Source: Leptospira licerasiae serovar Varillal str. VAR 010 (GTDB lineage: Bacteria; Spirochaetota; Leptospiria; Leptospirales; Leptospiraceae). Taken from it: a stretch of DNA of 64,000 nt. Location: assembly GCF_000244755.1 (NCBI RefSeq), contig NZ_AHOO02000006.1, positions 124,001 through 188,000 on the forward strand. Direction: 5' to 3'. A program made the translations under genes and the position numbers. Shown here piece after piece: positions 47,378-55,283 of this stretch (positions within the stretch are counted from its first letter, which is position 1; each line of letters opens with the position of its first letter). The notes under the pieces are model-generated. The model saw nothing but the letters and a program-made list of their open reading frames with translations, was not told where the DNA came from and searched no databases.

Positions 47378-48953
47378 GATCCTGCTTATTCTTGGCTTCT
47401 TCCTGACCTTCTTCCGGAGGAGCCTGTTTTACGTCAGGATTCGGGATTTCGAGTTGTTTTTTAGCCTTAGGAACAGGCGGAAGTTTGTTAGTCACAAGCA
47501 ATTCGAGATAATCGTTGATTCCTGGATCGTTATCAGATAATAACTGCCAGAAAGAGAATCCGCCTATATCATAAGATCTTAATAGAGTCATTTTCTCTTC
47601 GAACGCTTTTCTGTTCATGAAAAACGCCACACGATCGCAACCTTCCGATTTGTACCAAATACTTGGGTCTTCGTATGTTTTACCTTCGTGTACCCAGCTG
47701 AACTTGGAAAGATTTGTCCAAGAACCTGAGTTCTTATTATCCGCCAAAACTTGGCTGATATTTGTAGGTTGTTTGGTTACACCAAGTTGTTGGCGTTTTA
47801 ACGCATCGGACCAATATACAGACTTGATCTTTGCGTTACAATTTAAAGCCCAATCGTATCCGTAAGTCGGGATCGCCATATACAATTTTTTAGCCGGAAC
47901 TCTTTCTTTTGCGTAAGTGATGATATTCCTGATCCAAACGTTTGGAGCTTGAGGTCCAGGTCCAGGGTTTCTATACTTGCGAGGATGAAGTTCGTAAGCC
48001 ATCACCTTTACTCTGTCCGCATGTTTTGCTAAGAATGCATAATCGTGGGTCATCGGACCTCTCCAATTCTCGGCAAAATCCATATTAATCTTTTCTTTCA
48101 GACCCTTACATGCTTTAAGGCTCGCTTTTTTAGCTGCGGTCTTAGGGTGAACAGCAACGGAAAGAAGTTTACCACGTTTGTGGATCTCTTTCGCAAGAAG
48201 AACGATGAACTCCTCGAACTTCTCTTTTTTCTCACAGCTCATACCTTCGTAGTCTATATCGATCCCATCGAAACCGTAAGTGTCTACTTCATATAGAATG
48301 TTCTGGATATGTTTGTCTCTGATATCATTACGTCCGTTTAGGCCGATGTTTTCTGCGATCTTCTCATTCTTATTTTCCCAGCGGAAGATCGTAGGAATGA
48401 TCTTAACCCTAGGATTTAGAGATTTAAGCTCCGCAACACGAGCATGCTTTTGAGCGGAACCCCATAGAGAATAAAGATCTCCGTTATTTGTTTCTCTACC
48501 TTTGAATCCATAGATAAAAGGATGGATCTCGTTGTATAGATGAACGGTACGTTTCATCGCTTCGTAGTCTGAGAACCAAGTAGAAGCTCTAAAAGCAGGA
48601 TCGTCTTCAGACTCCGGTTCGGAATTACTTACAGAATTGGAAGTACCATCCGACTCGGAAGAAGAGTTATCGGAATTCCACCATTTCTTCCAAGATTCCC
48701 AAGCCCCGTCCGTAGGAGCAAGGTCCGATTTAAGAGTAGTATTTTGGAATGCTACCTGTTCTGTCCCAGCTTGGGCAGACGCAGGTTTAGGATCCGCCTT
48801 TAAGGCTTGGAGTCCTAAATAAAAAGAAATTCCGGAAAGTAAAAACCAGGTCAGGCTCACTAGGCTTGTTTGCCAGAGAGACTGTTTCTTTGCTTGGTAA
48901 GGGACTGGGCGGATTAAGTCCTCAGGGGTGTAAGGTTCATCGTTTGGATTCAT
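47364..48953 (-). CDS. glycoside hydrolase family 18 protein, membrane-anchored
   Basis: A 529-residue protein with a cytoplasmic N-terminus, one TM helix (about 29-48), a Ser/Asp-rich linker (about 85-125) and a GH18 barrel (about 130-490). The catalytic motif DxxDxDxE is GFDGIDIDYEG with Glu236 as proton donor. It ends in a Lys/Pro/Glu-rich tail. The closest functional types are chitinase-like and spore-cortex-lytic (YaaH-like) enzymes that cut GlcNAc polymers, so peptidoglycan turnover is plausible. It overlaps the sua5 start by 14 bases. Confidence 0.88.
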   Translation of the reverse strand: MNPNDEPYTPEDLIRPVPYQAKKQSLWQTSLVSLTWFLLSGISFYLGLQALKADPKPASAQAGTEQVAFQNTTLKSDLAPTDGAWESWKKWWNSDNSSSESDGTSNSVSNSEPESEDDPAFRASTWFSDYEAMKRTVHLYNEIHPFIYGFKGRETNNGDLYSLWGSAQKHARVAELKSLNPRVKIIPTIFRWENKNEKIAENIGLNGRNDIRDKHIQNILYEVDTYGFDGIDIDYEGMSCEKKEKFEEFIVLLAKEIHKRGKLLSVAVHPKTAAKKASLKACKGLKEKINMDFAENWRGPMTHDYAFLAKHADRVKVMAYELHPRKYRNPGPGPQAPNVWIRNIITYAKERVPAKKLYMAIPTYGYDWALNCNAKIKSVYWSDALKRQQLGVTKQPTNISQVLADNKNSGSWTNLSKFSWVHEGKTYEDPSIWYKSEGCDRVAFFMNRKAFEEKMTLLRSYDIGGFSFWQLLSDNDPGINDYLELLVTNKLPPVPKAKKQLEIPNPDVKQAPPEEGQEEAKNKQDLVKK

Positions 48954-49105
48954 TTGAGCTCTATATATTTATCGAATCGCGGGGGCCAAAAATAAAGCAC
49001 CGACTGTCTTCCAGTGATTTATAGGTAGTCTGTCTGTCAAACGTTTGTGGAAGTATTGTCTGTTCTTTGATTGACAGAGACTGAATTCGCAAGATTTTTC
49101 CTCAG

Positions 49106-49819
49106 ATGCAGTTCCACCGACCTTTCAAACTTTTTTTCGTTTTAGGTTCCATCTTCATAACCTTCCTTTTGATGGCAGAGGTGACTGGCTCTAAATGGTT
49201 CCAAGTTGCGGTTGGCAGTAAGGCATTGACCATGACCTTGGGAGTCATTCCCTTCCCCATCACGTTTATCGTAACGGACCTTTTGAATGAGTATTATGGA
49301 AGAAGAGGTGTCAGATACCTAACCCTAGTCGGAATGGTAATGATCGTTTTGGCATTCTTTCTTCTTCAATTGGACATGGCCATTCCAGCGGCAGGAAATT
49401 CTCCTGTGGACGATCACTCCTTTCAGGTAGTATTCTTTAATACAGGGCAAGTGATCACAGGTTCCATCGTGGCTTACCTGATCGGGCAACTTGTGGATAT
49501 CCAAGTCTTCCATTTGATCCGCAAAAAGACCAAAAATAAACTTCTTTGGCTAAGAGCTACCGGCTCCACAATCTTCTCGCAACTTTTGGACTCTTATGTC
49601 GTAATCTTTGTTGCCTACTGGGGAACCTACGATTTCCAAACTTTGAACTCGATCTCCTATACCAATTTCGGCTATAAGATCTTCATAGCAATTGGGATCA
49701 CTCCTATCATATATCTAGCTCACTACTGGATTGAAAAGTATCTGGGAGAAGATGCCCACAAAATGGCTGAGGCGGCCTTGAAAGAAGGGAAAGAAGAAAT
49801 CCAACCCTATCCGGGTTAA
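49106..49819 (+). CDS. yhhQ: queuosine precursor transporter (YhhQ/VUT family)
   Basis: A 237-residue inner-membrane protein with six predicted TM helices. The family pattern is clear: FITFLLMAEVTGSKWFQV, VIPFPITFIVTDLLNEYYG, and ATGSTIFSQLLDSYVVIFVAYWG. YhhQ proteins import queuine-pathway precursors such as preQ0 or preQ1. No queuosine biosynthesis gene is adjacent. It has its own ATG with a poor ribosome binding site. Confidence 0.9.
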   Translation: MQFHRPFKLFFVLGSIFITFLLMAEVTGSKWFQVAVGSKALTMTLGVIPFPITFIVTDLLNEYYGRRGVRYLTLVGMVMIVLAFFLLQLDMAIPAAGNSPVDDHSFQVVFFNTGQVITGSIVAYLIGQLVDIQVFHLIRKKTKNKLLWLRATGSTIFSQLLDSYVVIFVAYWGTYDFQTLNSISYTNFGYKIFIAIGITPIIYLAHYWIEKYLGEDAHKMAEAALKEGKEEIQPYPG

Positions 49820-49825
49820 TAGGTT

Positions 49826-49956
49826 TCGCACAGAGATCAAGAGAGCACAGAGTAATTAAGGTTAAAAATCAAAACCGTATCCTCTCTGCGGCTCCGCGTT
49901 TCTGCGTGCCAATTTTAGGAGTTTAAATCTCACGCAGAGTCACAAAGACGCGGAGG
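49826..49956. repeat. dispersed GCAGAG/CTCTGCG repeat, copy D
   Basis: Between convergent yhhQ and the VOC gene. It carries CTCTGCGGCTCCGCGTTTCT, GCGTGCCAATTTTAG and CACAAAGACGCGGAGG, close to copy B across its core of about 70 bases. The two ends are complementary, so a long hairpin can form. Confidence 0.7.
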
Positions 49957-49959
49957 TTT

Positions 49960-50301
49960 TTAATACCAGTACAACCAGATCCGGTTTTTCAACGGGTCTA
50001 GATAAGAAGAATATTTACCGCCTTCAGATTCCTTCTCAAATCCCGCGCTTATAAGTTGCATTTCGAAAGATGCGACCTGGCCCTTTGCAATCTTCCAGAC
50101 TAGGGTTCCGGGAGAAACTGGACATTCTTCTGTTTCTTTGCTAAAGATCACTCTTTGGTTTTCTAAAAATAGAAGTTCCGCATGACCTGTGTTCGACACC
50201 TGGACTTCCCCACCGAAAAGATCCGAGTATAGTTTGGCTGTAACAGAACAGTCTTCTGCTTTTAAGCTGGCTCCAAAGAAACTGAGAGTGTTCCCGTCCA
50301 T
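49960..50301 (-). CDS. VOC (glyoxalase/bleomycin-resistance fold) family protein
   Basis: A 113-residue protein of the vicinal-oxygen-chelate fold. The pattern is a first strand (LSFFGASLKAED), helix (SVTAKLYSDLFGG), strand pairs (HAELLFLENQRVIFS), then AKGQVASFEMQLISAGF and YLDPLKNRIWLYWY, the usual ending. The metal ligands of glyoxalase I are not all obvious, so it may be a binding protein. Monocistronic, facing yhhQ. Confidence 0.75.
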   Translation of the reverse strand: MDGNTLSFFGASLKAEDCSVTAKLYSDLFGGEVQVSNTGHAELLFLENQRVIFSKETEECPVSPGTLVWKIAKGQVASFEMQLISAGFEKESEGGKYSSYLDPLKNRIWLYWY

Positions 50302-50398
50302 AATTTGGTCTAATCTCCGAAAGCCAAAACCGCTTATTTATTAGGTTTACGGCCCGATTCAGACTATAATTTTGGAGTTAGGGAAGTTTTCCAAGCAT

Positions 50399-51916
50399 AT
50401 GAACTCAAATTTGGATTTTGTTCGGATTTTCGATACCACTCTCCGTGACGGAGAACAATGCCCGGGTGCGGCAATGAGCGAGAATGAGAAGATAGAGATC
50501 GCACTCCAACTCGCCAAAATGAATGTGGATGTGATCGAAGCAGGTTTCCCGGTTTCTTCTCCGGTCCAATTCCAAGCAGTCCAAAGAATTTCCAGAGAGA
50601 TCGAAGGTCCAATCATCGCCGCACTCGCAAGAGCGGTTCGTCCGGATCTAGAAGCCGCAGCAAAAGCAATTATCCCTGCTAAAAAAAGAAGAATTCATAC
50701 ATTCATAGCATCTTCTCCCATTCACATGAAATTCAAACTGGGCAAGGAACCATCCGAGGTTTTGAAAATGGCTGTGGAAGCAGTCAAGATTTGCAGAGAC
50801 CATGTAGACGATGTGGAATTTTCTCCGGAAGATGCTACTCGTTCCGAGCCAGAGTTCCTACGAGAACTTTGTGAAGCAGTAATTGAAGCTGGTGCTACTA
50901 CGATCAATATTCCAGACACTGTAGGATATACAACACCATACGAATATGGAGAATTATTCAAATTCCTGATCCAAAATGTAAAAGGAAGTGATAAGGCAAT
51001 CTTCTCCGCTCATTGCCATAACGATCTAGGACTTGCTACTTCTAATAGTTTGGCAGCCATCCAAAACGGTGCAAGACAGGTGGAATGTACCGTAAATGGA
51101 ATCGGAGAAAGAGCCGGCAACACTGCAATGGAAGAAGTGGTCATGGCACTTCGTACACGTAAGGATAAATTCGGGATAGAAACTAGAATTAATACCGAAG
51201 AGATCGCAAAGGCTTCTTATCTAGTAAAAACGATCACCGGAATGGTAGTACAACCTAATAAGGCGATTGTAGGTGCAAATGCTTTTGCTCATGAATCCGG
51301 GATCCACCAAGACGGAGTTTTGAAAAATAGAGAGACTTATGAAATCATGACTCCTGAAAGTGTGGGCATCCATTCTAATCGTATGGTTTTAGGAAGGCAT
51401 AGCGGAAGAGCCGGTTTCAAAGACAGGATCGTTCGTTTAGGATTCAGCCCTCATCCGGAAGAATTAGAAGCTGCGTACCAAAGATTTTTAGAGATCGCAG
51501 ATCGTAAAAAGGAAATTTTTGACGAAGATATTCGCGCGTTATTCGCGGACGAATCCAGAAAATCTTCCAAAGATAAATATGTATTAGAAAGTTTTCATGT
51601 AACTACCGGAACTAAGAGCACTCCTACCGCAAGTATCCGACTTTCCATCGAAGGAAATCTAAAAGAAGAATCTGCAACCGGAGACGGACCTGTTGATTCT
51701 ATTTTTAAAGCAATCCAGAAGGCAACTATTTCGGATGTGGAACTCATTAAGCTCGTGATCTCTCCTGTAACAGAAGGACAAGACGCTCTGGCAGAAGCTT
51801 CCGTCACTTTAGAAAAACATGGAGAAAGAGTCGTAGGAAAAGCAAGTTCCACTGATATTATTGAGGCTTGTTCTCAAGCTTATATCTCCGCTCTGAATCG
51901 TTTTTCTATGAATTAA
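50399..51916 (+). CDS. leuA: 2-isopropylmalate synthase
   Basis: First committed step of leucine synthesis: acetyl-CoA plus 2-oxoisovalerate to 2-isopropylmalate. It is a DRE-TIM metallolyase with FDTTLRDGEQCPG at the N-terminus, the metal motif SAHCHNDLG, and GIGERAGNTAMEE. The C-terminal LeuA dimer/regulatory domain (about 385-505) is present, which allows leucine feedback. Sequence around the active site is LeuA-like rather than the citramalate synthase of this genus. I set the start at ATG 50399, with AGGGAAG upstream, rather than TTG 50372. Length 505. Confidence 0.94.
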   Translation: MNSNLDFVRIFDTTLRDGEQCPGAAMSENEKIEIALQLAKMNVDVIEAGFPVSSPVQFQAVQRISREIEGPIIAALARAVRPDLEAAAKAIIPAKKRRIHTFIASSPIHMKFKLGKEPSEVLKMAVEAVKICRDHVDDVEFSPEDATRSEPEFLRELCEAVIEAGATTINIPDTVGYTTPYEYGELFKFLIQNVKGSDKAIFSAHCHNDLGLATSNSLAAIQNGARQVECTVNGIGERAGNTAMEEVVMALRTRKDKFGIETRINTEEIAKASYLVKTITGMVVQPNKAIVGANAFAHESGIHQDGVLKNRETYEIMTPESVGIHSNRMVLGRHSGRAGFKDRIVRLGFSPHPEELEAAYQRFLEIADRKKEIFDEDIRALFADESRKSSKDKYVLESFHVTTGTKSTPTASIRLSIEGNLKEESATGDGPVDSIFKAIQKATISDVELIKLVISPVTEGQDALAEASVTLEKHGERVVGKASSTDIIEACSQAYISALNRFSMN

Positions 51917-52003
51917 AATATCTGCCGAATCATGTTCGGTATCTATTTTAAAATTTTCTAGAAAAACCGTTGCCTTTTCCAAATTCAGTTAAAATCCTTT
52001 CTC

Positions 52004-52023
52004 AGTAGAACGACTGTTCTACT
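52004..52023 (+). promoter_or_regulatory. candidate operator upstream of fadH
   Basis: AGTAGAAC-gact-GTTCTACT is a perfect eight-base inverted repeat with a four-base spacer, 26 bases before the fadH start. Size and symmetry fit a TetR-type repressor site. No regulator gene is adjacent. Confidence 0.5.
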
Positions 52024-52049
52024 CAAATAAAAAGAAAGGCGGACTGCGA

Positions 52050-54074
52050 ATGTCTTCTTTAGATATTTCCCCAATCTTTCGCCCGATACAGATCGGAGCC
52101 GAAACTATTCCTAATCGTATTATCATGGGATCCATGCACTTGGGTTTGGAAGGAATGCCCCATACCGCGGATAGAATGGCTGCATTCTATGGGAAAAGAT
52201 TCGAAGGAGGAGTTGGATTGATAACCACCGGAGGAATTTCGGTGAATGCGGAAGGTAAAGGCTCCAATATATTTTTCGATTTTCAAAAGGAAGAAGACTG
52301 CAAAGAACTTGAAAAAGTAGCCTCAGTTCTGAGACCGATGGGAATTTTTTGCGCTCAATTATTCCATGCGGGAAGATACGCCTACCACAGAGAACTAGTG
52401 GCCCCATCTGCGTTACGCGCGCCTATCAATCGATTCATACCTAAAGAACTTTCTACGGAAGATGCCTGGAGAACCATCCACGATTTTGGATCTTCCGCAT
52501 TACGCGCAAAACAAGTAGGTTTCAGAGCGGTCGAAGTTATGGCCTCCGAAGGATATCTAGTTAACCAGTTTTTCTCGGAAGTCACGAATAAAAGATCAGA
52601 CGAATTCGGCGGATCGCCTGAAAACCGAAGAAGATTTGCGATCGAAACCATGAAAGAAGTCCGCAAACAGGTAGGGCCCGGTTTCCCAGTCATAGTAAGA
52701 ATGTCGGGTATCGATTTGATCCCAGGTAACCCTACTTTCGAAGAAGTAATCACTCTAGCAAAAGAATTAAAAGAAGCAGGAGCCGACGCACTCAATATCG
52801 GTATCGGTTGGCATGAGTCACGTATTCCTACGATCTCTCAATTAGTTCCAAGGGGAGCTTGGGCAAAGATCGCGGGAAAAATAAAAACGGCAGTTCCGGG
52901 AATTCCGATCATAGCATCCAACAGGATCAATATGCCTGAGACGATCATCCAGGTATTGAATGCGGGAGAAGCGGACATAGTAAGTATGGCAAGACCATTC
53001 TTAGCAGATGCAGAAATCGTAAATAAGATCAAAGAAAACCAAACAGAAAGAGTGAATACGTGTGTGGCTTGTAACCAGGCCTGTCTGGATCATACTTTTA
53101 AAGAGGAAATGGTTTCTTGTTTGGTAAATCCTTCTGCGAACAGAGAGTTGGACTGGAAATCACTTCCTCAGGCAAAAAGACAAAGAGTGGTAGTAGTCGG
53201 TTCCGGTCCGGGTGGAATGGAATCCGCAAGAGTTGCTGCGTTACGCGGACATGAAGTAATTCTTTTAGAAGCTTCCGGGAAGTTAGGAGGCCAATTAAAT
53301 CTGGCTGCCGCCATCCCGGGTAAATTCGAATTTTTTGAAACGATCCGTTATTTCAAAAACGAACTGCCTCGTTTAAAAGTGGATATTCGTCTCGGCACAA
53401 AAGCGGATCTAAAAATGTTAGACGATCTTAAACCGGATGCGGTGATCTTTGCAACAGGAGTTCTTCCTAGAAACCCGAATCTTCCTGGTTTAGAAAAAAA
53501 ACCTCATGCAAGTTATGTGGAATTCTTGAATGGAACATTCAAGCCGGGTTCCAATGTTGCCATCATTGGCGGCGGAGGAATCGGTGTGGACGTGGCCCAT
53601 AAACTAACGGAAGAAAAGGATCCGGACATTTCCACCTATTTCGAAAAATATAATGTGAACTCTTATACTCAGGCAGTGATCCAACCCGAGACTGTTCCTA
53701 GAAAAGTTTCTATATTAAGAAGAAATGGAAAAGTAGGAGCAGGTCTTGGTGCCACAACTTCTTGGGCGCTTCTGCAAGAGTTACAATCCAAAGGAGTGGA
53801 TTTCCATTCTTCTCTTACCTACAAAGAAGTAACGGATAAAGGTCTTGTGATAGAAACCAAAAAAGAAGGAGCAAAAACTTTAGAATGCGATTCTATCATT
53901 CTCTGCGCCGGACAGACAAGCGATTCTTCTCTATATGAAACTTTTAGCAAGGAAAGAAGTTCTATTCCGTCCTATCTGATCGGCGGAGCAAAAGACGCTT
54001 CGGGCATTGACGCTAAAAGAGCCATGTTAGAAGGTTATTTGGCCGCTACAAGAATCGGAACGGAACAAAACTAA
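52050..54074 (+). CDS. fadH: 2,4-dienoyl-CoA reductase / NADH:flavin oxidoreductase
   Basis: A 674-residue FMN, 4Fe-4S and FAD enzyme that reduces 2,4-dienoyl-CoA during degradation of unsaturated fatty acids. The N-terminal Old Yellow Enzyme barrel (1-330) is followed by four cluster cysteines, Cys338, Cys341, Cys345 and Cys357 (CVACNQAC and SCLVNP). An FAD/NAD(P)-binding domain starts with VVVGSGPGGMESARVAALRGH, and a second nucleotide motif is IIGGGGIGVDVA. Length is standard. It has its own upstream palindrome. Leptospira use fatty acids as main carbon source, so this is core metabolism. Confidence 0.93.
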   Translation: MSSLDISPIFRPIQIGAETIPNRIIMGSMHLGLEGMPHTADRMAAFYGKRFEGGVGLITTGGISVNAEGKGSNIFFDFQKEEDCKELEKVASVLRPMGIFCAQLFHAGRYAYHRELVAPSALRAPINRFIPKELSTEDAWRTIHDFGSSALRAKQVGFRAVEVMASEGYLVNQFFSEVTNKRSDEFGGSPENRRRFAIETMKEVRKQVGPGFPVIVRMSGIDLIPGNPTFEEVITLAKELKEAGADALNIGIGWHESRIPTISQLVPRGAWAKIAGKIKTAVPGIPIIASNRINMPETIIQVLNAGEADIVSMARPFLADAEIVNKIKENQTERVNTCVACNQACLDHTFKEEMVSCLVNPSANRELDWKSLPQAKRQRVVVVGSGPGGMESARVAALRGHEVILLEASGKLGGQLNLAAAIPGKFEFFETIRYFKNELPRLKVDIRLGTKADLKMLDDLKPDAVIFATGVLPRNPNLPGLEKKPHASYVEFLNGTFKPGSNVAIIGGGGIGVDVAHKLTEEKDPDISTYFEKYNVNSYTQAVIQPETVPRKVSILRRNGKVGAGLGATTSWALLQELQSKGVDFHSSLTYKEVTDKGLVIETKKEGAKTLECDSIILCAGQTSDSSLYETFSKERSSIPSYLIGGAKDASGIDAKRAMLEGYLAATRIGTEQN

Positions 54075-54159
54075 AAAGTATATTAGCAAAAAATTATTTT
54101 CAACTAGTAATATTGGATGTTATACTTTTAGTATTGCTAGCTTGCTGGAGGGTAGCTGA

Positions 54160-54187
54160 TTGGACGTGCAAAGAATGTTCCGTCCAA
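54160..54187 (+). other. stem-loop downstream of fadH
   Basis: TTGGACG (54160-54166) pairs with CGTCCAA (54181-54187) around a 14-base loop, 85 bases after the fadH stop. No T-run follows. It may be a processing or termination signal or part of a small RNA. Confidence 0.35.
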
Positions 54188-54221
54188 CAGATTATTTGAG
54201 GAAGGTTTCCTAAAACATTCT

Positions 54222-54251
54222 CAAAACAACGCTAAACTAAAGCGTGTTTTG
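54222..54251 (+). other. second strong stem-loop before the 54354 gene
   Basis: CAAAACAACGCT (54222-54233) pairs with AGCGTGTTTTG (54241-54251), an 11-pair stem with one bulged A and a seven-base loop. It lies 33 bases before a candidate promoter. Confidence 0.4.
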
Positions 54252-54283
54252 TGACTTAGAAATGCCAAAAGTATTCTTTCCCG

Positions 54284-54311
54284 TTGACTTTTTGCGGGTA
54301 TGTTTCTTAAT
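54284..54311 (+). promoter_or_regulatory. candidate promoter of the small gene at 54354
   Basis: TTGACT (54284-54289), 16-base spacer, CTTAAT (54306-54311). The leader to the ATG would be about 36 bases. Confidence 0.4.
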
Positions 54312-54353
54312 GGGAACCACATTTTCCTCTGGTTTCTAGAGGAGTTATCCAAT

Positions 54354-54689
54354 ATGAAAGTATACTCAGCCGACAGAGTTCCTAATTCAGCAGATTATAA
54401 TTTATATGTAACCGAAGGGAATGCCAAAACCAGGCTCAGTTTATTCGAGCCTAATCTACCTGGGTATTTCGAATTAGCTGAAAATGATAAAGTTCTAAAG
54501 TCTTTGGCATATACGGTTCTTCTAAATTACACCCAAGATAGAGAATTCGCTCTTAGGAACACAAATCGGTTCCTGAATTTTCTAAACGATATCGTTCATC
54601 GAGATTCTTGGTTCTTTTTGGCCAATCGAGTAGAACAGTTTATTAAGGACGTGGAGAATTTCGGAGTCGAAATTTCCTACGACTTTTGA
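54354..54689 (+). CDS. small conserved hypothetical protein
   Basis: A 111-residue cytoplasmic protein, mixed beta (first 45 residues) and helical (last 60). I choose ATG 54354 because GAGGAG (54339-54344) is nine bases before it; the upstream in-frame ATG at 54300 falls within the candidate promoter. The helical half has many Asn, Arg and Phe residues (LRNTNRFLNFLNDIVHRDSWFF). No family recognised. It stands alone between fadH and slyD. Confidence 0.7.
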   Translation: MKVYSADRVPNSADYNLYVTEGNAKTRLSLFEPNLPGYFELAENDKVLKSLAYTVLLNYTQDREFALRNTNRFLNFLNDIVHRDSWFFLANRVEQFIKDVENFGVEISYDF

Positions 54690-54804
54690 ATTAGTCTCAA
54701 AAATCTGATTGTCCTAGGATCTTCCAAGAATATACTAACTTAAATCACGTGCCGGAACTTCCCTCTCTTAACCCGTCCAGGGCCTTAGCCGGTTGGAGCA
54801 ATAA

Positions 54805-55275
54805 ATGAACCCAAGAGTAGTGACTTTTCACTATAAATTAACAGATAAAGAAGGAAACGAAATCGATTCTTCTCAAGGAAGCCACCCTCTTTCTTATCTG
54901 GAAGGGACCGGACAGATCATCGCCGGTCTAGAAGACGAAATCAAAAATATGATTGCCGGAGACAAAAAAATAATCTCTGTTTCCGCAGATTTGGCTTACG
55001 GTCAAAAAAATCCCGAATTAGTTTTCGATGTACCTAAAAGCCAATTCCCAGAAGGGGAAGAATTGAGCGTTGGAATGATGTTCCAAACCGACGAACCGGA
55101 TACTGTTTATACTATTACAGATATCAAGGGAGAGTCTGTAATCGTGGACGGAAACCATCCTTTAGCAGGAGTGGATCTGATTTTTGATGTCCAGATCGTA
55201 AATATCAGAACTGCAACCGACGAGGAAGTGAGCCATGGGCATGTTCACGGTGAGGGGGGACATCACCACCACTGA
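54805..55275 (+). CDS. slyD: FKBP-type peptidyl-prolyl isomerase, SlyD-like
   Basis: A 156-residue prolyl isomerase and metal-binding chaperone. It has the SlyD layout: FKBP halves (VVTFHYKLTDKEGNEIDSS, LEGTGQIIAGLEDEIKNM, AYGQKNPELVFDVPKSQFP) flanking the insert-in-flap chaperone domain (about 75-130; HPLAGVDLIFDVQIVNIR closes the fold). It ends in a His-rich tail (HGHVHGEGGHHHH) that could hold nickel or zinc. The helicase gene starts eight bases downstream, so co-transcription is likely. Confidence 0.93.
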   Translation: MNPRVVTFHYKLTDKEGNEIDSSQGSHPLSYLEGTGQIIAGLEDEIKNMIAGDKKIISVSADLAYGQKNPELVFDVPKSQFPEGEELSVGMMFQTDEPDTVYTITDIKGESVIVDGNHPLAGVDLIFDVQIVNIRTATDEEVSHGHVHGEGGHHHH

Positions 55276-55283
55276 TCTCTATA

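Noticed and set aside
50372..50398. TTG start for leuA
   Set aside because: No ribosome binding site precedes it, while ATG 50399 has AGGGAAG upstream and gives the usual N-terminus.
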